From: Microbispora oryzae
GTDB taxonomy: Bacteria; Actinomycetota; Actinomycetes; Streptosporangiales; Streptosporangiaceae
NCBI RefSeq assembly: GCF_017896165.1
Contig: NZ_JAFCNB010000025.1
Span: forward strand, 1 to 64,000
Direction of reading: 5' to 3'
DNA length: 64,000 nt
The notes under the pieces were generated by a model that ran no database searches, had not been told where the DNA came from, and worked only from the letters and a program-made list of their open reading frames with translations. The stretch's first letter is position 1. Each line of letters opens with the position of its first letter. Shown here in pieces: positions 15,251-25,042 of the stretch. The position numbers and the translations under genes were made by a program.

Positions 15251-17503
15251 TCACGCGGTGCGCAGCCGGTGGGTCAGGCCGGTGTGCCGCCGGCCGGCTC
15301 CCCGCGTCCGCACGGCCTGGGCGAGCGCCCGCCGCGACCCGACGATGACGACGAGCTTCTTGGCCCGGGTGATCGCGGTGTAGAGCAGGTTGCGCTGCAG
15401 CATCATCCAGGCGCTGGTCGCCAGGGGGATCACCACGGCGGGATACTCGCTGCCCTGGGAGCGGTGGATGCTGACGGCGTAGGCGTGGGCCAGCTCGTCG
15501 AGCTCGTCGAAGGAGTAGTCGACGTTCTCGTCCTCGTCGGTCAGCACGGTGAGCTTGCTGTCCTCCGGGGTGATGCCGGTGACCACCCCCACCGTGCCGT
15601 TGAAGACCCCGGCCGCGCCCTTGTCGTAGTTGTTGCGCAGCTGGGTCACCTTGTCGCCGACGCGGAACACCCGGCCGCCGTACCGGCGCTCGGGCATGCC
15701 CTCCCGGGCCGGGGTCAGGGCCTCCTGCAGCGCCGTGTTCAGCGCCCCCGCACCCGCCGCCCCGCGATGCATCGGGGCGAGGACCTGCACGTCACGCCGG
15801 GGGTTGAGGCCGAATTTGGCCGGGATGCGCCGGGCGACCACGTCGACCGTCAGCGCGGCGATCTCCTCCGGCTCCTCGCACGGGAAGAGGAAGAAGTCCG
15901 GGAAGTCGCGCACCAGCGGCGGCTGCCCGGTGTTGACGCGGTGAGCGTTGACGACGACGCCGGACTCCTGTGCCTGGCGGAAGATCTGGGTCAGCCGCAC
16001 CCGGGGGATCGACGGCGCGGCCAGCAGATCGCGCAGCACCTCCCCCGCGCCGACGGACGGGAGCTGGTCGACATCTCCCACGAAGAGCAGGTGCGCGCCG
16101 GGCGCGACCGCCTTGGCGAGCTTGTTGGCCAGCAGCAGATCGAGCATGGACGCCTCGTCGACCACGACGAGGTCGGCGTCGAGCGGGTTGTCGCGGTCGA
16201 ACGTGGCGTCGCCGCCGGGCCGCAGCTGCAGCAGCCGGTGAACGGTCGTCGCCTCGTGGCCGGTCAGCTCCGACAGCCGCTTGGCCGCCCGGCCGGTGGG
16301 GGCGGCGAGGATGACCTTGGCCTTCTTCGCCCGCGCCAGCGTCACGACCGAGCGGACGGTGAAGCTCTTGCCACAGCCGGGGCCGCCGGTCAGCACGGCG
16401 ACCTTCTCGGTGAGCGCGAGCCGTACGGCCTCGGCCTGCTCGGGGGCCAGTTCCGCGCCGGTCCGCCCGTGCAGCCAGTCGAGAGCGGCGGGCCAGTCGA
16501 CGGAGGTGAAGGCGCCGAGCCGGTCGTGGCCGGCCGCGAGCAGCCCGCGCAGCGTTCCCGCGAGGGACAGCTCGGCCCGGTGGAACGGCACCAGATAGAT
16601 CGCGGGCACCGTGTTCTCGCCGTTCTCCCCCGCCGGGATCTCCTCGCGGACCACGCCCTCCTCGGCGATCAGCTCGTCCAGGCAGGCGGCGGTCAGGTCG
16701 GGCGGCACGTCGAGGATCTTGACGGCGTCGGTGACGAGGTTGGGCGCGGGCAGGAAGCAGTGGCCGTCGTCGGCGGCCTGCGACAGGGTGTAGCGCAGGC
16801 CGGCCTTGACCCGCTGCGGGCTGTCGTGCGGGATGCCGACGGCCTGCGCGATGGTGTCGGCCGTCTTGAACCCGATGCCCCACACGTCGTCGGCCAGCCG
16901 GTACGGCTCGGTCTTGACCACGTCGATCGAGGTGTCCCCGTACTCCTTGAAGATCCGCACGGCGATGGACGTGGACACGCCCATCCCCTGCAGGAAGATC
17001 ATCACCTCTTTGATGATCTTCTGTTCCTCCCAGGCCTCGCCGATCATCCGGGTCCGCTTGGGACCGAGGCCGGGCACCTCGACCAGCCGTTTCGGTTCCT
17101 CCTCGATGACCCGGAGCGTGTCGGTGCCGAAGTGGCCGACGATGCGCTCGGCCATCTTGGGCCCGATGCCCTTGATGAGCCCCGACCCCAGGTAGCGCTG
17201 GATGCCCTGAACCGTGGCCGGCAGGACCGTGGTGTAGGACCACACCTCGAACTGCCTGCCGTACCGGGGATGGGAGCCCCACCGGCCGGTCAGCCGCAGC
17301 GACTCGCCCACCTGCGCCCCGAGTAGCGGCCCGACGACCGTGAGCAGGTCGGTGCCCGAGCGCTCGGTGGCGACCCGCGCGATCGTGTAACCGGTCTCCT
17401 CGCTGGCGTAGGTGATCCGCTCCAGGACGCAGTCGAGCTGAACGCCCGGGGGCCTGCCGCCGGGACCGCCGGAAGTGCCGGGAGCGCCGGGAGGAGTGGT
17501 CAT
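15251..17503 (-). CDS. recD2: RecD2-type ATP-dependent DNA helicase
   Basis: 750-residue SF1 5'-3' helicase acting in DNA repair and replication without RecBC. The N-terminal OB-like domain (residues 20-100) is followed by helix-hairpin-helix segments typical of RecD2 (GSGLIKGIGPKMAERIV near 107, VPGLGPKRTRMI near 143). Walker A is GGPGCGKS (373-380) and Walker B VVVDEAS. The C-terminal UvrD-like domain includes AYAVSIHRSQGSEYPAVV and LLYTAITRAKKLVVIVG. Start is ATG at 17503: CACAAT seven bases upstream gives a leaderless start and removes a long non-homologous lead. Divergent from the serine hydrolase. Confidence 0.95.
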   Translation of the reverse strand: MTTPPGAPGTSGGPGGRPPGVQLDCVLERITYASEETGYTIARVATERSGTDLLTVVGPLLGAQVGESLRLTGRWGSHPRYGRQFEVWSYTTVLPATVQGIQRYLGSGLIKGIGPKMAERIVGHFGTDTLRVIEEEPKRLVEVPGLGPKRTRMIGEAWEEQKIIKEVMIFLQGMGVSTSIAVRIFKEYGDTSIDVVKTEPYRLADDVWGIGFKTADTIAQAVGIPHDSPQRVKAGLRYTLSQAADDGHCFLPAPNLVTDAVKILDVPPDLTAACLDELIAEEGVVREEIPAGENGENTVPAIYLVPFHRAELSLAGTLRGLLAAGHDRLGAFTSVDWPAALDWLHGRTGAELAPEQAEAVRLALTEKVAVLTGGPGCGKSFTVRSVVTLARAKKAKVILAAPTGRAAKRLSELTGHEATTVHRLLQLRPGGDATFDRDNPLDADLVVVDEASMLDLLLANKLAKAVAPGAHLLFVGDVDQLPSVGAGEVLRDLLAAPSIPRVRLTQIFRQAQESGVVVNAHRVNTGQPPLVRDFPDFFLFPCEEPEEIAALTVDVVARRIPAKFGLNPRRDVQVLAPMHRGAAGAGALNTALQEALTPAREGMPERRYGGRVFRVGDKVTQLRNNYDKGAAGVFNGTVGVVTGITPEDSKLTVLTDEDENVDYSFDELDELAHAYAVSIHRSQGSEYPAVVIPLATSAWMMLQRNLLYTAITRAKKLVVIVGSRRALAQAVRTRGAGRRHTGLTHRLRTA

Positions 17504-17510
17504 GCACGGC

Positions 17511-17516
17511 ATTGTG
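17511..17516 (-). promoter_or_regulatory. -10 element of a leaderless promoter (recD2)
   Basis: CACAAT on the minus strand, seven bases before the ATG at 17503. The same hexamer and spacing occur before the regulator at 57081. Confidence 0.45.
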
Positions 17517-17639
17517 CCGCAGCGGCGGAAGCACACGGGCCCGCACGGACCCCGGCGAGCATGTGAACCGTGGCCGTCCGCGTGAACGGCGTGGTCCCGG
17601 GCGCTAGCCTGGACCGGACCGTGATCGGAGGAGCTGCGG

Positions 17640-18992
17640 ATGGTTCTGGAGACTACGGCGCGGGCGCTGCTGCGCAGGGTGGCCGTCGAGCAGGCGTATT
17701 CACGCGTGCCGTCGCTGGTCGCGGCGCTCGTCCGGGACGGGCGGACGGTCTGGTTCGGCGGGCGGGGCCGGGTGGACGGCGAGCCGCCCACCGAGCGGAC
17801 GCAGTACCGCATCGGCTCCATCACCAAGACGTTCGTCGCGGTCATGGTGATGCGCCTGCGCGACGAGGGCCTGCTGGACCTGCTCGACCCGCTGGGCAAG
17901 CACCTGCCGGACGTGCCGGTGCCGGACGTGACGATCGCGCAGGTGCTGTCCCACACCGGCGGCCTGACCGCCGAGGCCCCCGGCCCGTGGTGGGAGCGGA
18001 CCCCCGGCGCCCCGGCGGCCGAGCTGATCGCCACGCTCGGGGCCGAGTCGGCCCGGCACCGCCCGGGCCGCCGCTACCACTACTCCAACGTCGGCTTCGC
18101 CCTGCTCGGCGAGCTGGTGGCGCGCAGGCGCGCGGCCCCGTGGGACCGGGCGGTGCGCGAGGAGATCCTCGAACCCCTGGGCATGGGCGACACGACCCCC
18201 CGGCCCCGGCCGCCGCACGCCGACGGGTACGCCGTTCATCCCTGGGCCGACATCCTGCTGCCCGAGCCGGAGAACGACCACGGGGGCATGGCCCCCGCCG
18301 GGCAGCTGTGGTCGACCGCCGCCGATCTCGCCCGCTGGGCGGCCTTCCTCGGCGGAGACACCGGAGACGTCCTGAGACCGGAGACGGTCGCGGAGATGCG
18401 CGAGCCGGCCGCGGTGGAGGACGGGGACACGTGGAGTCGCGGGTACGGCCTCGGGCTGCAACTCGCCCGCCATCACGGGCCCGGCGGCCCGCGCAGGCTC
18501 GCCGGTCACACCGGTTCGATGCCGGGATTCCTCGCCACCGTGTGGACCGACCCCGCTGACGGCGTGGCCGTGCTCTGGATGGCGAACACCACCTCCGGGG
18601 TGCGGGGCGGCCTCGACACCGATCTGCTGGACATCCTCGCCGAGCACGAGCCGCCGCTGCCGGCCGAGTGGTCGCCCCGGCCCGTCGACGAGGACGTCCT
18701 CGCCCTGACCGGTCCCTGGTACTGGGGGCCCGCGCCGTACATGCTGCGCGCCCTGCCCCGGCGGGGCCTGTCGCTGACCCCGGTGAACGGGCAGGGGCGG
18801 ACCTCCCGCTTCGCCGCCCAGGCCGACGGCACCTGGCTGGGCCTGGACGGCTACTACGCGGGCGAGACCCTCCAGGTGGTCCGCACCCCCGGCGGGGTGC
18901 ATCTCGACGTGAACACCTTCGTGTTCACCCGCGAGCCGTACGACGCCGATGTGCCTGTGCCCGGCGGGGTGGACCCGCAGGGCTGGCGCTGA
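17640..18992 (+). CDS. Serine hydrolase, class C beta-lactamase family
   Basis: 450 residues with the penicillin-binding fold. Active-site SITK (S60-K63), YSN (147-149) and HTG (289-291, AGHTGSMPGF) are all present. A C-terminal domain of about 100 residues (TGPWYWGPAPYMLRA to VNTFVFTREPYD) resembles the lipocalin-like tail of D-aminopeptidase/esterase members. There is no signal peptide, so it is probably cytoplasmic and an esterase or peptidase rather than a resistance enzyme. GGAGGAG precedes the ATG, and TAGCCT at 17605-17610 is a likely -10. A terminator hairpin overlaps its stop codon. Confidence 0.9.
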   Translation: MVLETTARALLRRVAVEQAYSRVPSLVAALVRDGRTVWFGGRGRVDGEPPTERTQYRIGSITKTFVAVMVMRLRDEGLLDLLDPLGKHLPDVPVPDVTIAQVLSHTGGLTAEAPGPWWERTPGAPAAELIATLGAESARHRPGRRYHYSNVGFALLGELVARRRAAPWDRAVREEILEPLGMGDTTPRPRPPHADGYAVHPWADILLPEPENDHGGMAPAGQLWSTAADLARWAAFLGGDTGDVLRPETVAEMREPAAVEDGDTWSRGYGLGLQLARHHGPGGPRRLAGHTGSMPGFLATVWTDPADGVAVLWMANTTSGVRGGLDTDLLDILAEHEPPLPAEWSPRPVDEDVLALTGPWYWGPAPYMLRALPRRGLSLTPVNGQGRTSRFAAQADGTWLGLDGYYAGETLQVVRTPGGVHLDVNTFVFTREPYDADVPVPGGVDPQGWR

Positions 18993-19032
18993 CAGGCCGT
19001 ACGACCCCGGCAGGGGGCCGTACGGCCTGTCA
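18990..19032. terminator. Strong hairpin terminator between convergent genes
   Basis: Perfect 14-bp arms TGACAGGCCGTACG (18990-19003) and its complement (19019-19032). The left arm begins with the TGA stop of the serine hydrolase, and the right arm ends a few bases before the permease stop, so it can serve both genes. Confidence 0.8.
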
Positions 19033-19038
19033 CGCCGC

Positions 19039-20261
19039 TCACATGGTGGACAGGGCGACGGTCGGCGAAAGCCGGGCGGCCCGCATGGCCGGATAGAGCC
19101 CGGCCAGCGTGCCGATCACCAGGGTCGCCCCGACCGCGCCGGCGAAGGCCCAGGCGGGCACGACCGGGGGCCAGCCGCGTGAGGTGGCGTAGCCCGCGGT
19201 GGCCAGACCGCCGAGCACGGCGCCGGCGACGCCGCCCAGCGCGGAAAGCAGCAGCGACTCGGCCAGGAACTGCAGGCGCACCTGTCCCCGGGTGGCCCCC
19301 AGCGAGCGGCGCAGGCCGATCTCCTTACGCCGTTCCAGGACCGAGATCACCATGGTGTTGGCCACTCCGACGCCGCCGACGAGCAGCGCGACCGCGCCGA
19401 GGCCGAGCAGCAGGTTGGTGAACGCGCCCGCCGCGGCGGCACGGGCGGCCAGCGCGTCGGACGGCCTGCTCACGGTGACCTGCTCGGGGTTCTCCGGGTT
19501 GACCGTGCGCGGCAGCACCGCCCGCACCCCCTCGACCGACTCGTCGGAGGACCGCTCGTAGATGGTCGTGGGGTGACCGTCGAAACCGAGGTATTTCTCG
19601 GCGGCCGGGAATCCCACGAGCGCCGAGCGTTCGATCTCCGGCGCGAGCGGCATGGATCCCAGGAGGCCCACGACCGTGAACCACCGGTTACCCAGCCACA
19701 CCCGCACTCCCGTCCTGTCGATGCCGAGCCGCTCGGCGGCCACCGCGCCGAGGACGACCGCGGGCTGCCGTTCGATCGCCGCGTTGAGCCAGGTGCCCAG
19801 CCGGACGTCACCCTCCAGCGTGGTGATCAGGCCGGACGTCGCGGCCTGGACGGCGATGCCGCCGGTGACGGCCTCCGGGATGCGGTCGGTGCGCCGCACG
19901 GTCGTGTCGACGGAACCCGTCGCGGCGGCCGTGCGCACCGGGCCGATCCGCTGGACCATCGCCAGCGACTCCTCGGGCAGCTGCGCGCCCTCACCGAAGA
20001 TCGTCTGGCCGGGCGCGACCGTCAGCAGGTTGGTGCCCAGCCGGTCGAGCTGACGCAGCAGTTGCTCCCTGGATGAGGTCGAGATGCCGATCACCGCGAT
20101 CATGGTGGCGATGCCGATGGCGATGCCGAGCGCAGACAGGACCACCCGGGCCGGGCGGGTCCGCAGCCCCGCCGCGCCCACCCGCAGGACGTCGCCGGTG
20201 CCCAGCCGCGCGGGTCTGAGCCGCTCGCCCACGGCGGTCGCCGTCATCGTGCCTGTGCCCG

Positions 20262-20265
<4 letters not shown>
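19039..20265 (-). CDS. MacB/FtsX-type ABC transporter permease
   Basis: 408-residue inner-membrane permease: one N-terminal helix ([24 protein letters not shown]), a large extracytoplasmic MacB_PCD domain (about 60-270), then three C-terminal helices ([42 protein letters not shown], FtsX signature). It probably drives mechanotransmission-type export, not import. GTG at 20265 overlaps the ATPase stop by four bases (GTGA); ATG at 20247 is an alternative. Fourth and last gene of the lipoprotein-adaptor-ATPase-permease operon. Confidence 0.92.
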
Positions 20266-21067
<802 letters not shown>

Positions 21068-21071
<4 letters not shown>

Positions 21072-22168
21072 GACTTCGGCACCCCGACCTTCATGCCCTC
21101 CGCGAGACCCGCGCCGCTGATCTCGACCATGCCGCCCCCGAAGGCCCCGGTCTCGACCGGGACCACCCGCGTGGCCGCGCCCCCGGCGCCCCCGGCACCC
21201 CCGGCACCCCCGGCACCCTCGACCACCTCGACGCCGAAGCCGCCCTCGCGCAGCGCGAGCAGCGCCTCCACCGGGACGGCCAGCACGTTCTTGCGCCGTT
21301 CGCTCACCAGTTCCACGTCGACCGGTGCCCGGTCCAGCCGGGTCTTCGGAGCCTTGGCGAGGGTGATGTCCACGTCGACCGTGGTGTCGCCGTCGTCCCC
21401 GCCCTGCTCGGACTGCTGCGCCTGGGCCACCGTGCCCACGGCGCTGATCTTGCCGGGCACCCGTTCCCCGCCGGGGAGCTCCACCGTGACCTTGGCGCCC
21501 TTCCTGGCGAGTTGCTGGTCTTCGGTGTCGAGGTCGACGTGCACCAGGCGGCGGACGCCGGTGACCGTCAGGGCGGGCTGCCCGGGGGCCGTCCGGCCGC
21601 CGAGCGTGACCTTCACGTCGGTCACCCGGGCCGCCGCGGGCAGGAACACCACCTGCGCGGCGTCCACCCGCCCGGTCTCCGGCAGCCCCACGTCGTCCTG
21701 CCATTCCCGTACGGCCTGGGCGGTGGCGTAGCTGAAGTGGTCGTCCACCGTCACCGAGTCGCCGTAGCCGAGCACCTTCAGGTTGCGTTCGAGCTGCTCG
21801 ACGTCGGGTCCGTCGGTCACGCCCTCTCCCAGGGCCCGATACATGGGCAGCGACCCGTACATGAGCACGACCGGCTCGCGGTCCACCTTGAGCAGCGGGT
21901 GGCCGCGCCGGACGACGGCTCCCTCGGCCGGCACCGCGGTGACCGTGCCGGCGGCGCCGCTGATCACCTCTCGTTCTCCGGCGTAGGTGAGCGCCCCCGA
22001 GACGGTCTTGGTGTCCACGAGGTCCTGCCGCTTGATCGCGGCGGTCGCGGGCACCGTGGGCCGCTCGGGCGTCGCGGCCTGCGTGCCGGGCCCGGAGAAG
22101 GCGACGGCCGTCCCGGCCGCGGCCAGCGCGAGGACCCCCGCGCCGGTGAATATCACGCCCTTCCTCAC
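21068..22168 (-). CDS. HlyD-like adaptor with peptidoglycan-binding-like domain
   Basis: 366-residue exported adaptor. An N-terminal signal anchor ([21 protein letters not shown]) is followed by barrel-sandwich halves ([24 protein letters not shown]) interrupted by a PG_binding_1-like fold ([28 protein letters not shown], about 125-175). Beta-barrel and membrane-proximal domains follow ([30 protein letters not shown]). A (GAG)-type glycine linker near 335 is encoded by four 9-bp repeats. Start is GTG at 22168 after CGGGAGGAAACC, overlapping the lipoprotein stop (GTGA). It links the MacB-like permease to the outside or cell wall (inference). Confidence 0.85.
21179..21214. repeat. 9-bp in-frame tandem repeat
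   Basis: About four copies of a CCCCCGGCA-like unit within the adaptor gene, coding for Gly-Ala-Gly repeats. Unit changes keep the frame, so the copy number could vary without breaking the protein. Confidence 0.7.
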
Positions 22169-22704
22169 GGTTTCCTCCCGGGCGCGTACTCCTTGCACGC
22201 CCCCTGCGCCTCTTTCATCTTCTGCTCGCCGTCCGGGCCCTTGAGCTTGATCCGGACGCCCTCGCCGGGTTTGGGGTCGGCCACGTCGACGCCGTGCTCG
22301 CGCATGCACTGGGCGAACTTGACGGCCTGGTCGTACGCCTGGGGGTCGAGCTTGCCGAGCTTGTCGCCGACGGCGTCCCGCATGAAGTGCTCGCACACCT
22401 TCATCGCGTCGTCGATCTTGCCGGTCTCGCCCTTGCGGCCCATGATGCGGACGTTTCCGTCGGGCCCCGGGTCCGGCATGTCCACGCCGTGCTCGCGCAT
22501 GCACTGGGCGAACTTCAGCTGCGCCTCGTGCCGGTCCACCGGTGCCGAGGCCGTGCCCGAGGGGGCCGCGCTCGCGGCGGCGCCCCCGGCGTGGGCGATG
22601 CCGTCGTCGGCCGGGGCGCCTCCCGCGCAGCCGGCCAGGGCGAACGCGAGCGCCAGCGCCCCCAGGGGCGTCCCCAGCGGTATCCGCCGTGGTCGAAGAC
22701 TCAT
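22165..22704 (-). CDS. Lipoprotein with duplicated CMREHG module
   Basis: 179-residue predicted lipoprotein (signal ending LAGC, Cys26). After a Ser/Ala/Pro spacer it holds two copies of one 45-residue module: residues 63-107 and 126-170, each starting [12 protein letters not shown] and ending with a second Cys (C104, C170). I do not recognise a characterised family. The paired Cys/His pattern suggests a disulfide or metal-bound unit exposed on the cell surface. It is first in the efflux operon, so it may sense or capture the exported compound or assist the adaptor. ATG at 22704 follows AGGAGG. Confidence 0.8.
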   Translation of the reverse strand: MSLRPRRIPLGTPLGALALAFALAGCAGGAPADDGIAHAGGAAASAAPSGTASAPVDRHEAQLKFAQCMREHGVDMPDPGPDGNVRIMGRKGETGKIDDAMKVCEHFMRDAVGDKLGKLDPQAYDQAVKFAQCMREHGVDVADPKPGEGVRIKLKGPDGEQKMKEAQGACKEYAPGRKP

Positions 22705-22767
22705 GGTTGGTTTCCTCCTTGCCGCGGGCCGTCCGCCCGCGGTGAGCCCCAACTTCAGCGGAGAGGG

Positions 22768-22809
22768 TGCTAACGGCGGATAAGCGCGAGCGGCTTATCC
22801 GCTGCTAAC
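22768..22809. promoter_or_regulatory. Inverted repeat with flanking direct repeats between efflux operon and response regulator
   Basis: Perfect 10-bp arms GCGGATAAGC (22776-22785) and GCTTATCCGC (22793-22802) are bracketed by TGCTAAC at 22768-22774 and 22803-22809. It lies in the 139-bp divergent region and is the best candidate for response-regulator binding and control of both operons. Confidence 0.65.
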
Positions 22810-22843
22810 ACCCGGTACGCCACCCTCGGTGCGGGAGGTCGGG

Positions 22844-23497
22844 ATGCGTGTGCTGATCGTCGAGGACGAGGATCAACTGGCCGACGCCCTCGCGCGGGGG
22901 TTGCGGCTGCATTCGATGGCGGTCGACGTCGCCTACGACGGGAGTGAGGCGCTGGAGCTGGTCTCCTACGTGGCCTACGACGTGATCGTGCTCGATCGCG
23001 ACCTGCCGGAGGTGCACGGCGACGACGTCTGCCGTGAGCTGCGGTCGGGCGGCGGGGACGGCCGGATCCTCATGCTCACCGCGGCTGGGCGGGTCCGCGA
23101 CCGGGTCGGCGGCCTGTCCCTGGGGGCGGACGACTACCTGGTCAAGCCCTTCGCCTTTCCCGAGTTGGTCGCCCGCGTCCGCGCGCTGGCACGCCGCTCG
23201 CCCCGCACTGCGCCGCCTGTTCTGCGTCGTGCCGGGATCACGCTCGACCCCGCCCGCCGCACCGTCACCCGGGACGGGCGGGCGGTCGCCCTCGGCCGCA
23301 GGGAGTTCGACGTGCTGCGTACGCTGCTCGACGCGGACGGCGGCCTGGTCACCTCCGCCGAGCTGCGCGCGAAGGTGTGGGACGAGCACGCCGCCACGGG
23401 GACCGGCCTGCTGCGCGTCACCATCGCCGCGCTGCGCCGCAAGCTCGGCGATCCGCCCGTCGTCGACAACGTGCCCGGCCTGGGATACCGGCTGTGA
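22844..23497 (+). CDS. OmpR-family response regulator
   Basis: 217 residues: receiver domain with acidic pair (EDED, 7-10), phosphoacceptor D51 (IVLDRDLP) and K101 (LVKPF), then a winged-helix DNA-binding domain (VALGRREFDVLRTLLDADGGLVTSAEL, NVPGLGYRL). ATG at 22844 follows GGGAGG. The GTG of the sensor kinase overlaps its stop. Divergent from the MacB-like efflux operon, which it probably activates, like the BceR/CutR-type pairs next to such transporters. Confidence 0.95.
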   Translation: MRVLIVEDEDQLADALARGLRLHSMAVDVAYDGSEALELVSYVAYDVIVLDRDLPEVHGDDVCRELRSGGGDGRILMLTAAGRVRDRVGGLSLGADDYLVKPFAFPELVARVRALARRSPRTAPPVLRRAGITLDPARRTVTRDGRAVALGRREFDVLRTLLDADGGLVTSAELRAKVWDEHAATGTGLLRVTIAALRRKLGDPPVVDNVPGLGYRL

Positions 23498-24699
23498 CGC
23501 CGCCGGCTGTTTCCCCGAAGGGGAGGACGCGCGTCGGGCGGCGCCTGCCGTGGCACCGGCTCGGCCTGCGCATGCGCCTGACCCTGCTCTACGGCGGATT
23601 GTTCTTCGTCGCCGGGTCGGTGCTGCTGTGGTTCACCTACCTGCTGACCGCCCGGGGGCTCAACCAGCGTTTCGTGCTGGCGTACGGGAAGGTGACGACG
23701 GTGGATCCCCCGCCCGCCAAGGTGCCGATGCCGGTGCCCGACAACGTGCTGGCGCAGCGGCTCAAGTCCGACATGCGTCAGGGGGCGAGCGACGTGCTGA
23801 GCGAGATGCTCCGGTCGTCGCTGCTGGTGATGATCCTGGTCGGGCTGGTGGCCGTGGTGCTCGGCTATCTCGTGGCGGATCGGGCGCTGCGGCCCCTGGA
23901 CCGGGTGACCGAGACGGCCCAGCGCCTGTCGGAGAGCACCCTGCACGAGCGGATCGCGCTGAGCGGCCCCGACGACGAGGTCAAGCGACTGGCCGACACC
24001 TTCGACGCGATGCTGGACCGGCTGCACCGGGTGTTCGACGCGCAGCGCCGGTTCATCGCCAACGCCTCACACGAGTTGCGGACGCCTTTGGCGATCAACC
24101 GTACGGTCCTGGAGGTGTCGCTGGAGGAGCCCGCGGCGTCGGAGGACCTCAAGGCGCTGGCCCGCGCGCTGCTCGGCACGAACTCCCGGTACGAGCGGCT
24201 GATCGAGGGACTGCTGCTGCTGGCCCAGTCGGAGCAGGAACTGACCGTCCGCAAGGCGGTCGACCTGGAGCACGTGGTGCGCACCGCGGCCGAACAGCTC
24301 GATCTCCAGCCGCGCCGGCGGACGGTGACCGTCCACCGGGACCTGCGGCCCGTGATCGTGACGGGTGATCCGCTGTTCCTGGAGCGCTGCCTGTTCAACC
24401 TCCTGGAGAACGCGGCCACCTACAACGTCCGCGACGGCGAGGTGTGGGTGAGCCTGCGGGAGGAGGGCGAGCACGGCGTCGTCGTGGTGGAGAACACCGG
24501 TCCGCCCGTGCCCCCGTACGACGTGGACGACCTGTTCGAGCCGTTCCGCCGGCAGCAGGGCGACCGGGTGCGCTCCGCCCGCGGCGCCGGGCTGGGTCTG
24601 TCGATCGTCCGCGCCATCGCCGACGCTCATCGCGGCACCGTCACGGCCGTGGCCCGGCCCAAGGGCGGTCTGATCGTCACCCTCCGCCTGCCCAAATGA
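23494..24699 (+). CDS. Sensor histidine kinase
   Basis: 401-residue membrane kinase: two transmembrane helices (about 28-51 and 108-128) around a short external loop of about 57 residues, HAMP (130-180), and HisKA with H193 in ASHELRTPLA. The ATPase domain follows with N box (CLFNLLENAATYNV), G1 and G2 motifs (GAGLGLSIVRAIADAHRG). Start is GTG at 23494, overlapping the regulator stop (GTGA). The small sensor loop suggests that it senses membrane stress or the transporter itself. Confidence 0.94.
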   Translation: MTPPAVSPKGRTRVGRRLPWHRLGLRMRLTLLYGGLFFVAGSVLLWFTYLLTARGLNQRFVLAYGKVTTVDPPPAKVPMPVPDNVLAQRLKSDMRQGASDVLSEMLRSSLLVMILVGLVAVVLGYLVADRALRPLDRVTETAQRLSESTLHERIALSGPDDEVKRLADTFDAMLDRLHRVFDAQRRFIANASHELRTPLAINRTVLEVSLEEPAASEDLKALARALLGTNSRYERLIEGLLLLAQSEQELTVRKAVDLEHVVRTAAEQLDLQPRRRTVTVHRDLRPVIVTGDPLFLERCLFNLLENAATYNVRDGEVWVSLREEGEHGVVVVENTGPPVPPYDVDDLFEPFRRQQGDRVRSARGAGLGLSIVRAIADAHRGTVTAVARPKGGLIVTLRLPK

Positions 24700-24904
24700 T
24701 CGGCGGCCCCGGCCCGCGCGGATCCGATAGGCTATATAGCCCTATATGCGATCTTTGTCGGGTAAAACTTGACTTGGCGATACTTGACCGGTTTGTGCAT
24801 GCAGATTACGTTTTATCCAACTCAGGGCATACCTGACCATTTCTTGGTCAAGGGTGCCCGCCTTGGGACCGATGCGGCGCCTCCTCCGGGAGGCCCGCCC
24901 GGCC
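24700..24904. other. Leader and promoter region before the CHAP gene
   Basis: Gene-free. It contains the perfect palindrome GGCTATATAGCC (24730-24741), TTGACT (24769-24774) and TTGACC (24784-24789) as possible -35 boxes, and an AT-rich run to 24820. The promoter of the riboswitch transcript should be here, but I cannot settle the -10. Confidence 0.45.
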
Positions 24905-25036
24905 GCCGAGTCCGCGTCCGCGCGGAGCCGGGGATCCACCTCTCCTTGGGGTGAATCGGCACTTGTGCCGTAGGGCCACTTCCAGCCCGAACCCGTCAGC
25001 TAACCCGGTAGGCGGCATGGAAGTAAGGGAGTAGAC
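24905..25036 (+). ncRNA. ydaO-type c-di-AMP riboswitch
   Basis: The conserved blocks of the ydaO/yuaA motif are readable: GGGGATCCACC (24930-24940), TTGGGGTGAATCGG (24946-24959), and the hallmark segment at 24985-25014 (GCCCGAACCCGTCAGC then TAACCCGGTAGGCG). These riboswitches bind c-di-AMP and in actinobacteria usually precede cell-wall hydrolase genes (known); a secreted CHAP protein follows here. The ribosome-binding AAGGGAG at 25025-25031 abuts the 3' end. Outer boundaries are approximate. Confidence 0.88.
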
Positions 25037-25042
25037 CCCAGC

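Noticed and set aside
15269-17326. 685-codon plus-strand frame opposite recD2
   Set aside because: No recognisable fold; the recD2 frame carries all helicase motifs.
17640-18992. Secreted beta-lactamase
   Set aside because: SxxK, YSN and HTG motifs fit class C beta-lactamases, but there is no signal peptide and the extra C-terminal domain fits esterase/peptidase members.
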